From Candidatus Melainabacteria bacterium (GTDB lineage: Bacteria > Cyanobacteriota > Vampirovibrionia > Obscuribacterales > Obscuribacteraceae), in the NCBI GenBank assembly GCA_003151275.1, contig PLXC01000104.1:1-15176 (forward strand): 15,176 nt of DNA, read 5' to 3'. A program made the translations under genes and the position numbers. Below are positions 10,201-15,176 of this stretch, piece by piece. Every line of letters begins with the position of its first letter. Position 1 is the first letter of the stretch. Below the pieces are notes generated by a model. That model saw only the letters and a list, made by a program, of their open reading frames with translations. It had not been told where the DNA came from and ran no database searches.

Positions 10201-10313
10201 CGCTTGTATTCATGCCGGTGATTTTCCGAATTTTAGAGGGCATCGGCAAGAAGCCAATCGAAGTATTCAAAGAGACGGAATTACCGGTCGTCAACGCGGA
10301 AACGCATCCATAA
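7215..10313 (+). CDS. RND efflux pump, inner-membrane permease (HAE-like)
   Basis: Proton-driven exporter of the AcrB/MexB superfamily, 1032 aa with the usual duplicated plan: TM1 (about 14-34), periplasmic loop, TM2-6, a second half with TM7 near 770-790, and TM8-12. The TM4 segment reads GLVIDDAVVVIEN with the Asp pair D401-D402. The TM10 segment reads VGLVVKNGIILLDY with Lys919. These are the proton-relay residues of drug-type pumps; CzcA/CusA metal pumps have DFGxxVDGA and lack the Lys. The N-terminal segment LPSNVYPELSFPR is also unlike CusA. The GTG start at 7215 lies 47 bp inside the adaptor gene and is needed to keep TM1; AGAG precedes it. Substrate is unknown: a drug, lipid or solvent is more likely than a metal. 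It ends 35 bp from the stop of the convergent gene. Confidence 0.93.
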   Translation: MIRYTKLLQSQSRAIELVFVLVALAGFLAFQFLPSNVYPELSFPRIAVIAEVGDISPERVIVSVTRLLEEAVGQVYKVRWVRSKTIRGSTEISVDFQPSTDMQFALQQLQAKIAEIRATLPPSTNLTIERVTPAIFPIIGYNISSDTLTLADLYTIARYQIQPRLTRVPGVARVQLQGGDIQQISVQVDPTKLKGEGLSLADVATALQRTNQMQVVGKLDQNYEQNLVVATGESVKPSDLGGIVVVTSKAGTPVFLRDLGTISWGWADRTKLISVDGKPGLTLNVFRQPNSNVVDVSNEVRKELVQVEKSLPPGIKVRAAYDESGLVVDAIKNVKEAIGIGILLIIIVLFVSLRDWRSTLIAALSIPLSALAAFGVLYLTGQSLNLMSLGGVAVAIGLVIDDAVVVIENIDHQLSKGLDPQAAVTTALEELLAPVVSSSITTVVVFLPLGLLSGVAGQFFTSFTLTLSAAVLFSLVLSLTLTPTLAARWLKPKKNVIDKPVVPQGGFYAGLIRRLFKQPIWLCLFTLTLIIAGAAMFKQVGSDFLPSMDEGSYIIDYFAPPGTSLIETDALAQRLEQVLAKTPEVKAWTRRTGAENGLFATQINSGDILVVLKPVSQRQRKVWQIFDDQRKQFAEKLPQLDVDFHQILQDELNDLSGVSSPVDLRIYGQEPDNLRTQANIVKDKIKDVRGLVDVVTTGRVGAPQIDARVDPIQAGRLGLTTNDIITQVQDAMLGGIATQVRQTDRLVDVRIRLQDAVRNDPAQLAEIPITGPTGKMLPLSAVAKISHVAGEGEIRRENQQRYISIQAGVEQRDLGSVIADIKKQLTRFKLPVGYSMNIGGLYSTQQESFTQLLEILALGIVLVYLILVIQFRSWTQPFAIFIAVPLAMFGVVAGLLLTNTSLNVSSFMGIILLVGLVVKNGIILLDYTNHLRKDGLSLDDALIAAGTVRIRPILITTLCTILGLLPLGLGFGAGAELQKPLAIAVIGGLSLSTIFTLVFMPVIFRILEGIGKKPIEVFKETELPVVNAETHP

Positions 10314-10348
10314 ACAACTCCTCTTCTTGTCGCACCGCCGGTGGAGCG

Positions 10349-11191
10349 CTATTGGGGAACTAAATCTGCTTTTCCGTGGGACTTGAGAAAATCCACAAAC
10401 GATTGTTTGAGGTTTTTACCGTCTTGCTCATCAATGACCTCGAACGGCTTGCTCAGCTGCGGCATCATATACGAAGTCTGCTGCCCAGTTGCTTTGCCTT
10501 GCATGTCGAAGTATCTGGCTGAGCCATCTAGTCTGATTGCATCTTTCCCAGCCTGAGTGTAACGGCTAAACTGTTCTGACTGGCTGGTGAACGTGACTCG
10601 TTGGTTTTTCACCTGAGTATCGGTGCCTGTCAGCTTGAGTGCCAAAGCCGAGTAGTCTGACGACACTGTTACTAGCAGCCTAGTGACGCGTTCGTAGCCG
10701 AGCCGTCCGTGATCGAGCTTTGCAACATAGCTGTAGGGCGCATTTAGGTAATGCCATATCTGCCCCGATTTATCCTTCTGCTGACCGAAAATCTTTTGTC
10801 CTTCATTGCGAATGGTGTAAGGAGGCTTTTTATAGTCTGCGCCTGTGTAATCCTCCATCGCTGTAACGTTCTCACTTTTGAACTGCCATGTGCCGGCTAA
10901 CCAGGCCGGAACGGGAATCCAGTTGTTGATCGGAGTCAGTTTTGGCATCGTTTCCTCGTCAAATTTAGCCCCTGCCATAAGTGCGCTTGGAACTGGATCG
11001 AGATACTCTTTGTGCCGAACACCACCTTGCAAGAGACGAGAGGTTTCAGCGTCTGCGGCTGAGGCGTTAGCTGTCGGCTCACCCTGAGCGAGTATGGGCG
11101 AGCACCCGAGGATTGAATTAAGCCCCAAAAGCATTGATAAAAGTTGTTTTTTCGATACAGCTGAAATTGACGGTGGCGATTTTACTTTCAT
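10349..11191 (-). CDS. Exported protein of unknown function
   Basis: A 280-aa protein that I cannot place in a named family. The N-terminus is a signal sequence: lysines at 2, 4, 14 and 15, a hydrophobic run LLSMLLGLNSILG (17-29), then CSPILAQGEP. It may be cut by signal peptidase I after LAQ. Lipoprotein processing at Cys30 is possible but the box ILGC is unusual at its second place. A low-complexity Ala/Ser/Thr linker (39-52) follows. The body (about 85-280) is rich in alternating beta-type residues and has WLAGTWQFKSENV at 97-109, which recalls the Gly-x-Trp start of lipocalin-like barrels, though I cannot confirm that fold. Cysteine is absent after residue 30. The start is supported by AAGGA five bases upstream. 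It lies downstream of rnpB on the same strand. Confidence 0.8.
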   Translation of the reverse strand: MKVKSPPSISAVSKKQLLSMLLGLNSILGCSPILAQGEPTANASAADAETSRLLQGGVRHKEYLDPVPSALMAGAKFDEETMPKLTPINNWIPVPAWLAGTWQFKSENVTAMEDYTGADYKKPPYTIRNEGQKIFGQQKDKSGQIWHYLNAPYSYVAKLDHGRLGYERVTRLLVTVSSDYSALALKLTGTDTQVKNQRVTFTSQSEQFSRYTQAGKDAIRLDGSARYFDMQGKATGQQTSYMMPQLSKPFEVIDEQDGKNLKQSFVDFLKSHGKADLVPQ

Positions 11192-11362
11192 ACATTCCTT
11201 ACCGCTAGTTGAGAGTTATTTGTTCGCTAGTCACGGATTATCTTGAGGATTAGGAGGGAGAATGCCGCGTTCTCGATTTCAAAGAGGATCAAACAGCAAG
11301 GTGCTGATCACAAGAAGCGCCCAGGTTATCGAGTCCAGGATTGCCTCTGGCTGCGCTCCACA

Positions 11363-11380
11363 CCTCGAGCATGCTCGAGG
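11363..11380. repeat. 18-bp perfect palindrome downstream of rnpB
   Basis: CCTCGAGCATGCTCGAGG reads the same on both strands and would fold as a 7-bp stem with a CATG loop. It lies about 26 bp beyond the 3' end of rnpB on its strand and 171 bp upstream of the exported-protein gene. No U-run follows it on the - strand, so it may be a weak rnpB terminator, a processing signal or a protein site. Confidence 0.55.
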
Positions 11381-11406
11381 GTTTGTCGTTTGATTGGAAC
11401 AGGTTG

Positions 11407-11748
11407 AAGTAACGCGTAAGCCGGGTTCTGTTCTAGACTGTCATCTCTCTGGGAGTATGGTTTCCCATACCCTCTAGCGGCTTCGGCAACTCAGGTTGGC
11501 GGGCCACCAATGACTGAGCTATACCTTCACCTTGCACCTTCAGCGGGGTTTACCTAGCCAAGGCCTCTCGACCTTGCTGGTGACGCTTTTACCGCACCGT
11601 TGCACCCTTACCTGACGAATCAGGCGGTTTTCATTTCTGTGGCACTATCCTCACGCTCACGCGCACTGGGCGTTACCCAGCAACCAGCCCTGTGGTGCCC
11701 GGACTTTCCTCATCCGTGGAAACGGACGCGACAGTCTGCGTTACTTCA
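11407..11748 (-). ncRNA. rnpB: RNase P RNA, bacterial class A
   Basis: Catalytic RNA of RNase P, which trims the 5' leader from pre-tRNAs. On the - strand it carries the universal 5' core GAGGAAAGTCCGGGCACC (conserved region I) near 11695-11712 and the 3' core ACAGAACCCGGCTTAC near 11416-11431. Between them are GGGTGCAACGGTGCGGTAA and GGTAAACCCC, the latter with the GGU that pairs with the tRNA CCA end in class A molecules. The ends are fixed by helix P1: TGAAGTAACGC at the 5' end pairs with GCGTTACTTCA at the 3' end. Length is about 342 nt; the exact ends may be off by a few bases. A TATAAT box stands just upstream. Confidence 0.97.
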
Positions 11749-11754
11749 GCAACC

Positions 11755-11760
11755 ATTATA
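11755..11760 (-). promoter_or_regulatory. -10 box of the rnpB promoter
   Basis: Perfect TATAAT on the - strand, ending about six bases before the 5' end of rnpB set by helix P1. At 16-18 bp spacing no good TTGACA match is found (CCTAGC is the best placed), so the -35 is weak or not of the standard type. Confidence 0.75.
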
Positions 11761-12318
11761 TCGCCAGAGAGATGCGCGCTAGGGCAGAGAGCCTGATAAT
11801 CCGAAGCATGCGGGACGCATGTCGCTCCAGTCCCAGGCCAGAGCCCAATCATGCGCCCGAGGATTAGCGCAAGTTTGCGAAGAGAATGAAACGTCGGCTG
11901 CTCAATTCAGTGAAAATGGCTAATTTCAGGCTGAAAGCTTGCGACATACCTGATGCGAGTTAGCGTTCAAAGCAGCCGCTACGCTAGCGCTAACCTTTAA
12001 CCCCTTCGACAAAGTGCCACATAACGCGGGGTCGACGTGGTTTGCCCGATCGGGTGTGGTCCATGGACCGCCGTCCACACGAGCGGAATGCCCGCATATG
12101 CTTGTTGCATTCACCTCTTCAAGTTCACTAGGGTCGAGGCAACCACCTTTACATCTAGTTCCAAATAACTCGACCCACCCAATCAAAAGCCTGACAGCAT
12201 TCCAACCATTTTCAAAATTGCGTCAGCAGTTTGTTCGAGGTTGTGCATGTCGTCGACTAACGAGAGGGTGATAGGTGGTCCGTTTCAAACAACAAACAAA
12301 AAACGAAAGAAGACTTCT
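11761..12318. other. Long gene-free region, leader of the S1-repeat gene
   Basis: About 560 bp between the divergent rnpB and S1-repeat genes with no credible gene. It is dense in dyads: CATGCG/CGCATG at 11807-11821, GTTAGCG/CGCTAAC at 11959-11994, palindrome CCCGATCGGG at 12045-12054, and palindrome GGTCCATGGACC at 12058-12069. Right before the gene it turns A-rich (12285-12310). The promoter of the S1-repeat gene must lie here but no clear box pair stands out. The length allows a structured, possibly autoregulated leader. Confidence 0.5.
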
Positions 12319-13401
12319 ATGAAACAGATCACATCTCCAAACAGCGGCAACGCCGCACCCACTTCACTCATGGCCACGTTGCTCGCGAACATGGACCTGA
12401 AAAACCCCAATCGCGGTGACATCGTCGAAGGCGAAGTCGTTGCCAGCAGTCGCGGGGGATTCATCGTCAGCATCGGTACCAAGTCGGACGCATACATCAG
12501 CGCTGACGAGTGCAATGATGACCTCAAGGTCGGCGACAAATCCAAATTCATCGTCATCGAGCGCACCGACACAGACGAAGAGTTCACCCTCTCCCAAAAC
12601 CGCGTCGCAGCTGTCGAACAGCGCAACGCCGCTTGGACCAAGTTGGGTGCCCTGGTCGAAAACAATGGCGTCACCGGCGCCCTCGTTTCCACCCTGACCC
12701 ACAACAAGTCGACGGAGCACTTCTCCGGCGTGGAAGCCATCATCGATGGTGTCACATGCTTCATTCCTCGTCGCGAACTCGTCGTCTTCGGCGATCCGAA
12801 CAAACTGCTGAACACGGTTCTGCCCGTCAAGGTGACCAAAATCGATCGCACCAGCGGTCGCCATGGCGAGGTCATCCTCAGTCACGCCAAGGCAGTTCAG
12901 GAACAGCAACACGCCTTCCTCTCGACGCTCAAGCGCGGCGCAATCATCACCGGCAAGGTGACTCGCTTCCTGAACGACGAAAAGGGCGTTCTCGTTGACC
13001 TCGGTGAAACCACTGGACTCGTCAATCGCAATGAGCTGAGCGACAATCGCTCTGCCCGCACTGCGGACCTCGTCACTATGGGACAAGAGCTCACCCTCGA
13101 GGTGATCAAGATCGACCTGGTCAAACTGAGTGTGCATCTCAGCGTCAAGTCGGCGGCGTTCAAAAGCCTCAAGTGCGGCGAAGTCATTGACGGCGTCGTC
13201 GTTAACATCGCGCCGTTTGGTATCTTCGTGACGCTCCGCGGCTGCGTTGACGGGCTCCTGCACGAGTCCGAACTGGAAGGTCAAGACAAGGCGTCCTTCG
13301 CCGTGCGTGAGACCATCCAGGTGCGAATCAAGGGCATCGATGCGAAGCAGCAGCGCGTCTCCCTCACCCGCGTGGGCGTGCTCAGCACCCCTCAGAGTTA
13401 A
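12319..13401 (+). CDS. Protein of four S1 RNA-binding repeats, ribosomal protein S1-like
   Basis: RNA-binding protein of 360 aa built from four S1 (OB-fold) repeats at about residues 32-95, 114-190, 205-277 and 285-352. Repeat 1 has GDIVEGEVVASSRGGFIVSIG, repeat 3 GAIITGKVTRFLNDEKGVLVDLG, and repeat 4 GEVIDGVVVNIAPFGIFVTLRGCVDGLLHESEL, the best match to the family. Repeat 2 is divergent, with an insertion at about 125-140. Such proteins bind mRNA at the ribosome (S1, rpsA) or act in RNA turnover; several are often encoded per genome, so I give no symbol. ATG 12319 is chosen over an upstream in-frame start at 12241 because AAAGAAG precedes it and the extra 26 residues are not S1-like. Codon use is strong (C-ending codons prevail), which suggests high expression. 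Confidence 0.9.
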   Translation: MKQITSPNSGNAAPTSLMATLLANMDLKNPNRGDIVEGEVVASSRGGFIVSIGTKSDAYISADECNDDLKVGDKSKFIVIERTDTDEEFTLSQNRVAAVEQRNAAWTKLGALVENNGVTGALVSTLTHNKSTEHFSGVEAIIDGVTCFIPRRELVVFGDPNKLLNTVLPVKVTKIDRTSGRHGEVILSHAKAVQEQQHAFLSTLKRGAIITGKVTRFLNDEKGVLVDLGETTGLVNRNELSDNRSARTADLVTMGQELTLEVIKIDLVKLSVHLSVKSAAFKSLKCGEVIDGVVVNIAPFGIFVTLRGCVDGLLHESELEGQDKASFAVRETIQVRIKGIDAKQQRVSLTRVGVLSTPQS

Positions 13402-13417
13402 GGCTCTGTCGTTCTAT

Positions 13418-13445
13418 CACAGGGAGCACTTCGGTGCTCCCTGTG
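13418..13445 (+). terminator. UUCG-capped hairpin after the S1-repeat gene
   Basis: A perfect 12-bp stem, CACAGGGAGCAC (13418-13429) and GTGCTCCCTGTG (13434-13445), is closed by the very stable TTCG tetraloop, 16 bp after the stop. It is followed by CGGGCGG, not U, so it may stabilise the 3' end while the next hairpin terminates. Confidence 0.75.
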
Positions 13446-13458
13446 CGGGCGGAAAAGC

Positions 13459-13491
13459 AAGAGTTCGGACGCAGGTCTGGACTCTTCTTTT
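13459..13491 (+). terminator. Intrinsic terminator after the S1-repeat gene
   Basis: AAGAGTTCGGAC (13459-13470), GCAG loop, GTCTGGACTCTT (13475-13486) form a 12-bp stem with two G-T pairs, followed by CTTTTC. An A-run precedes it. This is the usual form of a rho-independent terminator and stands in tandem with the UUCG hairpin. Confidence 0.8.
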
Positions 13492-13781
13492 CGACCATCG
13501 CTCTAGTCGTGCATATAGTTGATAAAGCGTGACAGCACGGATCCGAAAGCGTACCCCAGAGGTCGTTGAATTCGATCCTAACGCTCCAAGCTATTCGTCA
13601 GAACCCGTTAGCGCTAGTTAGCTAGCCCCCGGAAACTCCACATTTTTACATCAGCTTACATCCCAATCGTCACGGATCAGGCGGCACGGGAGCGAGGTGG
13701 AAGCTGGATCTTGATGATGTAAAGATGTATCACACACAAAAATTTGCTGCATTCGCCGCATCGTCTTTGTTAGGAAAAGGA
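13492..13781. other. Gene-free stretch before the structured leader
   Basis: No reading frame here has a ribosome site or a protein-like composition. The short sequence GTTAGCGCTAG at 13607-13617 is an inverted copy of 11984-11994. TGGATC and TATCAC near 13705-13733 stand 17 bp apart but match promoter boxes poorly. A promoter for the 100-aa gene is expected in this part. Confidence 0.45.
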
Positions 13782-13903
13782 ACACGTCAATCCACTCCTT
13801 ACAGCACTTCCGAACATTTTTTCTTAAGCCAATTCTTCTTTTAATCGCCCTTCGGAAGCAGCAATGACTGCTCGAAAGCTGCATTGGGTATTGGTTGACG
13901 TGT
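13782..13903 (+). promoter_or_regulatory. Candidate structured 5' leader (three-way junction)
   Basis: Three nested stems fit: outer ACACGTCAA (13782-13790) with TTGACGTGT (13895-13903); CTTCCGAA (13807-13814) with TTCGGAAG (13851-13858); and CAATG-C-GCT (13862-13872), CGAA loop, AGC-G-CATTG (13877-13886). The region ends 31 bp before the next start codon. In the junction strand, TCCTT (13796-13800) can pair with the ribosome site AAGGA (13923-13927). Function is inferred only. Confidence 0.4.
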
Positions 13904-13934
13904 AGGACGTGACTCAGTTCAAAAGGAAATCTGA

Positions 13935-14237
13935 ATGCAAGCATATATCGCCAATCATCAAGACCTCGTCGCCAGTCACCGGAATCGCTACCTCATCGAT
14001 GCAAAAGCAGCTCTCGATAGACTGGAAGAAGTAAGGGTCAGAGACGATTGCGGGATCTTTCCACGTCCCATCGATTACAAGTTCATCGAAGCCATGGAGA
14101 ACCAACTTCCTCCGAATCTCCAGGGCGAAGACTGCAGGCGCATTCTATGCGAACGCATTGCAAACAACGAACCGGTTCCTGAACTCGACGCCGTGCTCAG
14201 CGCATACGTGACGAGACTGACAGGCAGGCCGGCTTGA
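13935..14237 (+). CDS. Small soluble protein, unknown function
   Basis: A 100-aa protein that I do not recognise. It has no signal peptide or membrane helix and looks mainly helical (AKAALDRLEEVRVRDD, GEDCRRILCERIANNE, LDAVLSAYVTRLTG). Charged residues are frequent, with net acidic middle parts, and there are three cysteines (39, 67, 72), too irregular for a zinc site. The start is supported by AAGGAA at 13923-13928, six bases before ATG 13935. A candidate structured leader lies just upstream, and the three-helix membrane gene follows 123 bp downstream on the same strand, possibly in one transcript. Confidence 0.75.
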   Translation: MQAYIANHQDLVASHRNRYLIDAKAALDRLEEVRVRDDCGIFPRPIDYKFIEAMENQLPPNLQGEDCRRILCERIANNEPVPELDAVLSAYVTRLTGRPA

Positions 14238-14264
14238 GCTTGAATTCGACTGATCAAATCCCCA

Positions 14265-14287
14265 GCTGATTGATTCCGCGAATCAGC
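14265..14287 (+). repeat. Short hairpin between the two small genes
   Basis: GCTGATT (14265-14271) pairs with AATCAGC (14281-14287) around a 9-base loop, in the 123-bp gap between the 100-aa gene and the membrane gene. No U-run follows, so it would not terminate by itself; it may set the expression ratio of the two genes. Confidence 0.4.
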
Positions 14288-14360
14288 GAGCACGTCGAAC
14301 GCGCGCTCTCTTTCGCCAGCGGAAATCCAGAGCCTCGGCTCAAACTAACGGAGAAGTTTC

Positions 14361-14699
14361 ATGTTGCATTCTATAGTGCAAATCTTTGCCACCGTCGGTG
14401 GTCTATTGGTTTCCCTCTGCATCTTCGCTGGTGGCATTGCCGCGACGAGCTTCAGCACAGGAGTTTTCGCCGAACAGTTCGGGAACGTGCTGGGGGCAAA
14501 CAACTACAAAAGCGTTTCAAACGGACTCAAAAGTGGTGCCATCATCGGTGTTTTCTGGTCGGTGGCTGCCATCTACGAGCTCGGCAACTGGGGAGCCTTA
14601 CTGAGCATCCTCGGACTGTGCGCTTGCTTACTGCTCGTCGCCGGGCTGACACGGTTGATCGCGGATTCGCGTCGGCCGTATAACCCGGAATTCGACTGA
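14361..14699 (+). CDS. Small three-helix membrane protein, unknown function
   Basis: A 112-aa protein with likely membrane helices at about residues 8-28, 56-73 and 78-98, a polar Asn/Ser/Lys loop (46-58, LGANNYKSVSNGLKSG) and a charged C-terminal end (RLIADSRRPYNPEFD). I do not recognise the family. The start has GGAG at 14350-14353 with eight bases before ATG 14361. Its own hairpin terminator follows, so it ends a transcript. Like the four-helix protein at 3409 it is a small orphan membrane protein; no shared sequence between them is apparent. Confidence 0.75.
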   Translation: MLHSIVQIFATVGGLLVSLCIFAGGIAATSFSTGVFAEQFGNVLGANNYKSVSNGLKSGAIIGVFWSVAAIYELGNWGALLSILGLCACLLLVAGLTRLIADSRRPYNPEFD

Positions 14700-14746
14700 C
14701 CGAAGTGGTCCAAACGGGTTCGGCAGTGCCGATCTCGACTGCTAAG

Positions 14747-14788
14747 GAGGAGGGCGCAACGCCCTCCTCACTTGTCCCCAAATTTTTT
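14747..14788 (+). terminator. Hairpin terminator after the three-helix membrane gene
   Basis: GAGGAGGGCG (14747-14756), CAA loop, CGCCCTCCTC (14760-14769) form a perfect 10-bp stem. A T-run (TTTTTTT) follows, but only after 13 further bases, so release may be less sharp than usual. Confidence 0.7.
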
Positions 14789-14999
14789 TCAAAGCGTTAT
14801 TGCTACATGGAATAGTATAGCTCGGGTTTTAAAATAATCCGACTTCTCGCTTAAAGATGAAAAAGTCACTGAAAGACTGATGCTGTGGGCTGTCCATACC
14901 ATATTCAACTCTGAACTTGTTGCTATGGTGCCAGACCGAATCGCAATGCGAGACAGCCTGACACCACGCAAACAAGAAATTAGATCAGTCGATCAGCAG
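14789..14999. other. Gene-free spacer between convergent genes
   Basis: About 210 bp with no supported gene on either strand. It separates the terminated + strand membrane gene from the - strand gene at the window edge. AT-rich at its left side (14780-14860). No clear terminator for the - strand gene was found. Confidence 0.5.
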
Positions 15000-15176
15000 T
15001 TAGCTCTTCGACGACGGGAACAGCGTGGAGACCAGAGCCAGAATCGCGCCAGCGCCGACCGTCGGCCAGAAGCCGAGGAGGACAACGCTGGACATGATCG
15101 AGGCGGCAATGGTCAGGGCAATCGCCGAGATGCCGGTGGCGATTGCGAAGTAGACGGCAAATGCGCCGCGTGCGCC
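15000..15176 (-). CDS. C-terminal end of a small membrane protein (partial)
   Basis: An open frame enters from the right edge on the - strand and stops at TAA 15000-15002, giving the last 58 residues of a protein. It reads as two hydrophobic helices rich in Ala, Ile and Gly, about AFAVYFAIATGISAIALTIA and SSVVLLGFWPTVGAGAILAL, and ends in LFPSSKS. High third-position G and C and the unbroken frame support it as coding. The start, full length and function lie outside the window. It is convergent with the three-helix membrane gene. Confidence 0.65.
   Translation of the reverse strand, partial: GARGAFAVYFAIATGISAIALTIAASIMSSVVLLGFWPTVGAGAILALVSTLFPSSKS

Noticed and set aside
4513..10313. Heavy-metal efflux (czcCBA or cusCBA) as the name of the locus.
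   Set aside because: The pump's TM4 and TM10 residues are those of drug-type pumps, and no metal-binding stretch or metal regulator is present.
10314..10348. A terminator in the 35-bp gap between the pump gene and the convergent exported-protein gene.
   Set aside because: Only a 4-bp stem, CACC/GGTG at 10333-10343, is present and there is no U-run.
11600..11782. A 60-codon frame on the + strand inside rnpB.
   Set aside because: It lies antisense to the RNase P RNA, has no ribosome site, and rnpB explains the sequence fully.
11900..11965. A possible 25-codon peptide starting at an ATG near 11886 in the rnpB/S1-repeat gap.
   Set aside because: It is short and basic with only a weak purine stretch as ribosome site, and nothing supports translation.
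12364..13284. A long antisense frame (306 codons) within the S1-repeat gene.
   Set aside because: It is a shadow of the GC-biased codon use of the sense gene; the sense frame has four recognisable domains, the antisense none.
13561..13600. A tRNA T-loop-like TTCGATC near 13570.
   Set aside because: The flanking five bases do not pair, and no acceptor or anticodon stem can be drawn around it.

Overview
The window looks like a chromosomal stretch from a Gram-negative-type (two-membrane) bacterium of moderate GC content. It encodes a complete tripartite RND efflux system with a TolC-like outer-membrane channel. It also carries a class A RNase P RNA, which means core chromosome rather than plasmid or phage. 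The mix of a YddA/SbmA-type ABC protein, a GH1 glucosidase, several small orphan membrane proteins and an S1-repeat protein would suit a cyanobacterial-relative lineage such as Vampirovibrionia/Melainabacteria. That placement is a guess; nothing in the sequence proves it.

Left part (about 38-3900, + strand). A YddA-like ABC transporter with a degenerate ATPase domain overlaps by 20 bp a GH1 beta-glucosidase that carries an added C-terminal transmembrane tail. A strong hairpin ends this pair. A small four-helix membrane protein with a near-perfect Shine-Dalgarno follows, and behind it lies a second hairpin that is nearly the same sequence as the first. Next comes about 720 bp without genes. 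It is AT-rich in places and holds a 44-bp hairpin repeat in two copies whose sequence differences keep the base pairing. A further terminator-like hairpin follows.

Middle part (4513-10313). This is a divergent efflux locus: a TolC/OEP-type channel on the - strand, and a lipoprotein periplasmic adaptor plus an RND pump on the + strand, the last two overlapping by 47 bp. The three proteins together can span both membranes. The pump carries the proton-relay residues of drug/hydrophobe (HAE-type) pumps, not those of the CzcA/CusA metal pumps. A hand count of single 60-base lines gave 48-52% GC here, against 62% in a GH1 line.

Right part (10349-15176). A secreted protein of unknown function (- strand) is followed upstream by rnpB (- strand), which has a TATAAT box exactly where expected. 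Then come a long palindrome-rich leader and a gene for a protein of four S1 RNA-binding repeats, closed by two hairpins in tandem, the second a good intrinsic terminator. After a 530-bp gap, whose end can fold into a three-way junction before the next gene, there are two small genes: one for a soluble 100-aa protein and one for a three-helix membrane protein with its own hairpin terminator. The last 177 bp are the C-terminal end of another small, alanine-rich membrane protein on the - strand.

The points most worth checking are the catalytically dead-looking ABC protein, the tail-anchored GH1 enzyme overlapping it, the base-pair-preserving hairpin repeat at 4286-4415, the duplicated terminator hairpin around the small membrane gene, and the structured leader at 13782-13903.
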